Part shown: piece after piece, positions 61,451-64,000 of the stretch
How positions within the stretch are numbered: the stretch's first letter is position 1
Layout of the letters: each line of letters begins with the position of its first letter
DNA from: Nematopogon swammerdamellus
Taxonomy: Eukaryota > Arthropoda > Insecta > Lepidoptera > Adelidae
DNA: 64,000 nucleotides
Assembly: GCA_946902875.1 (NCBI GenBank)
Contig: OX336353.1
Location: forward strand, 20,225,151 to 20,289,150
Direction: 5' to 3'
Made by a program: the position numbers and the translations under genes
The notes under the pieces: generated by a model
The model's input: the letters and a program-made list of their open reading frames with translations, nothing else
What the model was told of the DNA's origin: nothing
Databases searched by the model: none

Positions 61451-61554
61451 GTGGGTGTGCTGCATTTTTAAATACGCTTGCCGCATTTATAACTAGCTAG
61501 GCAGCTTGCTTGATTCAGGACTATGCACGTTGCCTTCCACGGGTCCGTTTATAT

Positions 61555-61740
61555 GGTTTTTTTTATGTTATCCGGTACGGGTGGCTGATAAATAAATAAA
61601 TACCGGAGACTCCCCTGGATTGCAGGCCATAGTGGACTAGAGGAGAACACAGCCGAGGCTGCTATGCGGCCATTTAACATCCAGTACGGTGGTATCAACC
61701 CAGTCGGCTACAATTTGAACCTTGTAAGGGGCAAGGGAAG
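61555..61740 (-). mobile_element. SINE-T body, rearranged tail
   Basis: AACACAGCCGAGGCTGCTAT, GCGGCCATTTAACATCCAGT and ACGGTGGTATCAACCCAGTC are the body in reverse. The CTGGTCGGAGCATGTGC region is replaced by (AAAT)n-like DNA. Confidence 0.85.
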
Positions 61741-61864
61741 TTTATGCAGCTGTATGGGAAGCTAGTATATGCTGTCATTTTGTATTCCGTATTTCGGTAA
61801 ATAAGGAGTAGGTATTGAGTGATTTTTTTCACACACTTTATCGGGTCGCGAGCGCAGAGCATGC

Positions 61865-62125
61865 TACCTTTTTTTTATGTAATCTAATATGGGTGGCTAT
61901 GCCGACTAATGCCGAGAGACCAATGGTGCAGTCGACAGAACCAAAATCACCTCTCCTCGCGAAACCACGCTCAGTTAGGTGCCATGCCAGCGGACTGTTG
62001 CTAGGCTGTCTAGCCTTTTAATACGACATTTGAAGACACCCAGATTAAAGGATTCGGTAATCAGCTAATCACACTCTCCGGAAGACAGTTCCACACCCTA
62101 GCGGTGCGACAAAGAAACGATTTTG
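61865..62125 (-). pseudogene. Jockey-like LINE end with a tail shared with SINE-T
   Basis: The minus strand gives RTARVWNCLPES near 62105 and, after a frame shift, NLGVFKCRI, the usual end of a LINE protein. Then comes a 3' region with GTGGTTTCGCGAGGAGAGGT, ending GCCACCCATATTAGATTACA and poly-A at 61868-61875. The last 28 bases or so follow the tail of SINE-T. Confidence 0.72.
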
Positions 62126-62236
62126 AGAACCCAAAAGCCCAACCCAATGTCAACGACAAAAGGGTGCTGAGTCTCTCTGCGACGAGTCACGCGGAGATAG
62201 AACGGGTGGCAGGGAATAAGAAATGCTATAACTAAT

Positions 62237-62345
62237 ATCAAAACAAACGTGCAGCTCGCACAACAAAATTTTATGGCTTAGTGAAGGGAGATTCCCTTCA
62301 CTAAGCCATAAAACTTTATTATGCGAACTGCACGTTTGTTTTGAT
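62237..62345. repeat. Near-perfect palindrome, 109 bp
   Basis: ATCAAAACAAACGTGCAG at the left is mirrored at the right. The arms meet around AAGGGAGATTCCCTT. It may be a small foldback element; no duplication was seen at its borders. Confidence 0.92.
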
Positions 62346-62878
62346 TTTCCACAGAGCAACGTCCGTGATAGTTTGTTAGGTTCTTCGTAGTATCCATGGA
62401 ATGAGTAGAGCTCGAGTGTGTCATGCACGTCAGACAGATGTGAACGGTGGACGGGAGACAAGTAGAAACCTATTGCTACTGAGATTGACGCTAACAATTT
62501 AACGCTAGCACGAACAAGGTATAGTCTTCGCCATCTAAACCCAGCGAAATTCCATAAGAGCTTAACTCATTGTTACCGCTAAGATTAGCCATGTGATATT
62601 CGCGCTTATGTCTACTGCTGTAAAGTTCAGTTTAGCATAATTGAAATATAATCACAACTCAAATCAACAATACCAGAGAATAAAACAATAAAAGTTCATC
62701 ATTGTATGGCTTTGCGCTGTGTTTTGATGGCGCAGATTATACAGGTGTTAGCGTCATGAACTCGCGAGCTCTTCATGTTTTGAAACTGTCGTTTTGTTTG
62801 TTTGTTTGTTAGCTTTTAATGTGTCTTTTATACTTTTATCGTCAAGCAATTTGGTGAAAATCTTAATTCAACTTTAAA
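62346..62878. other. Unassigned stretch
   Basis: No gene or repeat recognised except a short (GTTT)n at 62794-62810. Confidence 0.3.
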
Positions 62879-63572
62879 TCCTACTAATATTATAAACGCG
62901 AAAGTTTGTGAGGATGGATGTATGGATGTATGGATCTTTGTTCCTCTTTCACGCAAAAACAACTGAACGGATTTGGATGATACTTTACAGTACTATAGCT
63001 TATACATCAGAATAGCACAAAGGCTATCATTTATAAAGATATTGTGTAATAATTAAAAAAAATGTCAAAATATAACGATAAATGTCAAGAAAGTCGGAAA
63101 AATCCCGCCAACATCTCTTCTCCCAAGTAAAACAAAAGCCTATCAACGTCACATAAAAACTTCAATTTCTAATTCTGTTCTTTTGTTAAAATTTGCAGAA
63201 AACAAATACGGGCAGTACGGAAAGGCGCGGGGCGGTCTAAGCGGCGCGGGGCACCGCGGGGAAACGCGGGGCGGCGCGGAAAGGCGCGGGGGGTCGTGGA
63301 GCGGCGCGGGGCGGTGCGCGACGGCGGCGCGGGGCGGCGCGGGACGGTGCGTTGCGGCGCGGGTCGGCGGGGGGCGGCGCGGGACGGCACAGTGCGGCGC
63401 GGGACGGCGCGGTGCGGCGCGGGACGGCGTGGAGTGGCGCGGAAAGGCGCGGAAAGGCGCGGGCGGCGCGGGGCGACGCGGGACGGCGCGGGACGGCGCA
63501 GGTCGGTGTGGGGCGGCGCGGGACGGCGCTGGACGGCGCGGGGCGGCGAGCGAAGCCGCGGGCAAAATCTAG
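62879..63572 (+). mobile_element. Lep1-type Helitron with an internal GC-rich minisatellite
   Basis: Starts TCCTACTAATATTATAAACG, has CTCTTTCACGCAAAAACAAC and GCTTATACATCAGAATAGCA, and ends GCGAGCGAAGCCGCGGGCAA with CTAG at 63569-63572, between A and T. The usual middle is replaced or expanded by the minisatellite at 63215-63546. Confidence 0.88.
63215..63546. repeat. GC-rich minisatellite of GGCGCGGGAC-type units
   Basis: Ten-base units GGCGCGGGAC, GGCGCGGGGC, GGCGCGGAAA and GGTGCGC follow each other some thirty times. All three frames on both strands are open, giving apparent proteins of 73-138 residues (AGRRGAARDG and PAPSRAAPRR types) that are artefacts. Confidence 0.95.
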
Positions 63573-63769
63573 TAATTCATATTTTGTTTCATAATAACCT
63601 GAAATTCAAAATTCCACTCCATCAATTCAGATTTAATTGGAAAATTTAAAAGTACTTTTACAAAAACAAAAGTGATAGAACAAAAGATGTTCAAATTACA
63701 ACCCCTATATATATTATAATCGCCGGCAGTAGAATGACGTCCAGCGTCCTCTGATCCGCCTAATAGAAA

Positions 63770-64000
63770 CCCAAAGCCTTAGCAACGTACTGCCCAAATA
63801 TAGCGCGCGGTCCGCGGGGGCGGCTCTGGCTCGCGGGGGTTGCGGGGGCGGCGCGGCGGGGGGCAGTAAATTGACTGTAGCCGGTGCCTCAAAGACGTCG
63901 CTGACCGACCGTCGCGTACATATTAATGAGAGGCAGGTATCGGGGGTGGCCGGGGGGGGCGGAGGGTGTCGTTATAGCGACGCGGGGGCGGAGCGGCGGG
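63770..64000. other. GC-rich island at the window edge
   Basis: GCGGGGGCGGCTCTGGCTCG, GGCCGGGGGGGGCGGAGGG and GCGACGCGGGGGCGGAGCGG. Cut by the window end, so its true size is unknown. Confidence 0.45.

Noticed and set aside
63149..63649. Frames of 73-138 codons on both strands
   Set aside because: All frames are open in the GC-rich ten-base minisatellite; no coding bias.

Overview
The window looks like nuclear DNA of an insect, most likely a moth or butterfly. The evidence is its repeat content: Helitron-like elements with the ends typical of the lepidopteran Lep1 group, RTE and jockey/CR1-like LINE 3' ends, SINEs ending in (ATGT)n, a mariner element, and several short TIR elements with clean target duplications. 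I found no convincing host protein-coding gene. The long open frames are translations of satellites, GC-rich islands or transposon pieces. Coordinates of diverged repeats are approximate (about 5 to 20 bases); those with terminal repeats and target duplications are exact.

Layout. 1-5 kb: an RTE tail, a GTTGT array, SINE copies, a nested Helitron and a hairpin element. 5-9 kb: a 967-bp hAT-like element inside a SINE, and further SINE and Helitron copies. 9-15.9 kb: a 29-bp satellite, a GC-rich island, a nested Helitron pair, a foldback or MULE-like element inside a dispersed repeat, a tandem of two SINE types, a 1,143-bp hAT-like element and a 290-bp MITE. 16-24.7 kb: SINEs, a 20-bp tandem repeat, a possible solo LTR carrying a hAT-like element with a captured exon-like ORF, a palindromic MITE and a jockey-like LINE end. 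25-35 kb: a Harbinger-like element holding a 28-bp micro-palindrome, RTE and other LINE ends, a 20/40-bp satellite. 35-47 kb: hairpin elements, RTE and jockey fragments, a second Harbinger-like copy, an internally deleted mariner, a SINE split by a LINE end with a long pentanucleotide tail. 48-60 kb: many copies of one dispersed family with palindromic ends (family A), a TTAA-flanked foldback, and an unnamed repeat seen three times. 60-64 kb: GC-rich islands, a LINE whose tail resembles that of a SINE family, and a Helitron with a GC-rich minisatellite.

Family names used below are mine. SINE-5S has a tRNA-like start followed by a 5S-rRNA-like block. SINE-T has a tRNA-Leu/Ser-like head. SINE-G has a head starting GTGTGGGGCCGGTAC. 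All three can sit on related bodies. Family A runs from GGCCAAGTGCGAGTC to GGAACCCTAAAAA. Family E is the CCCCCGAC hairpin element. Family F is a repeat of about 290 bp with no recognised type. About sixteen GC-rich, CpG-dense islands of 80-700 bp lie between the repeats and may be regulatory; none has a supported exon.
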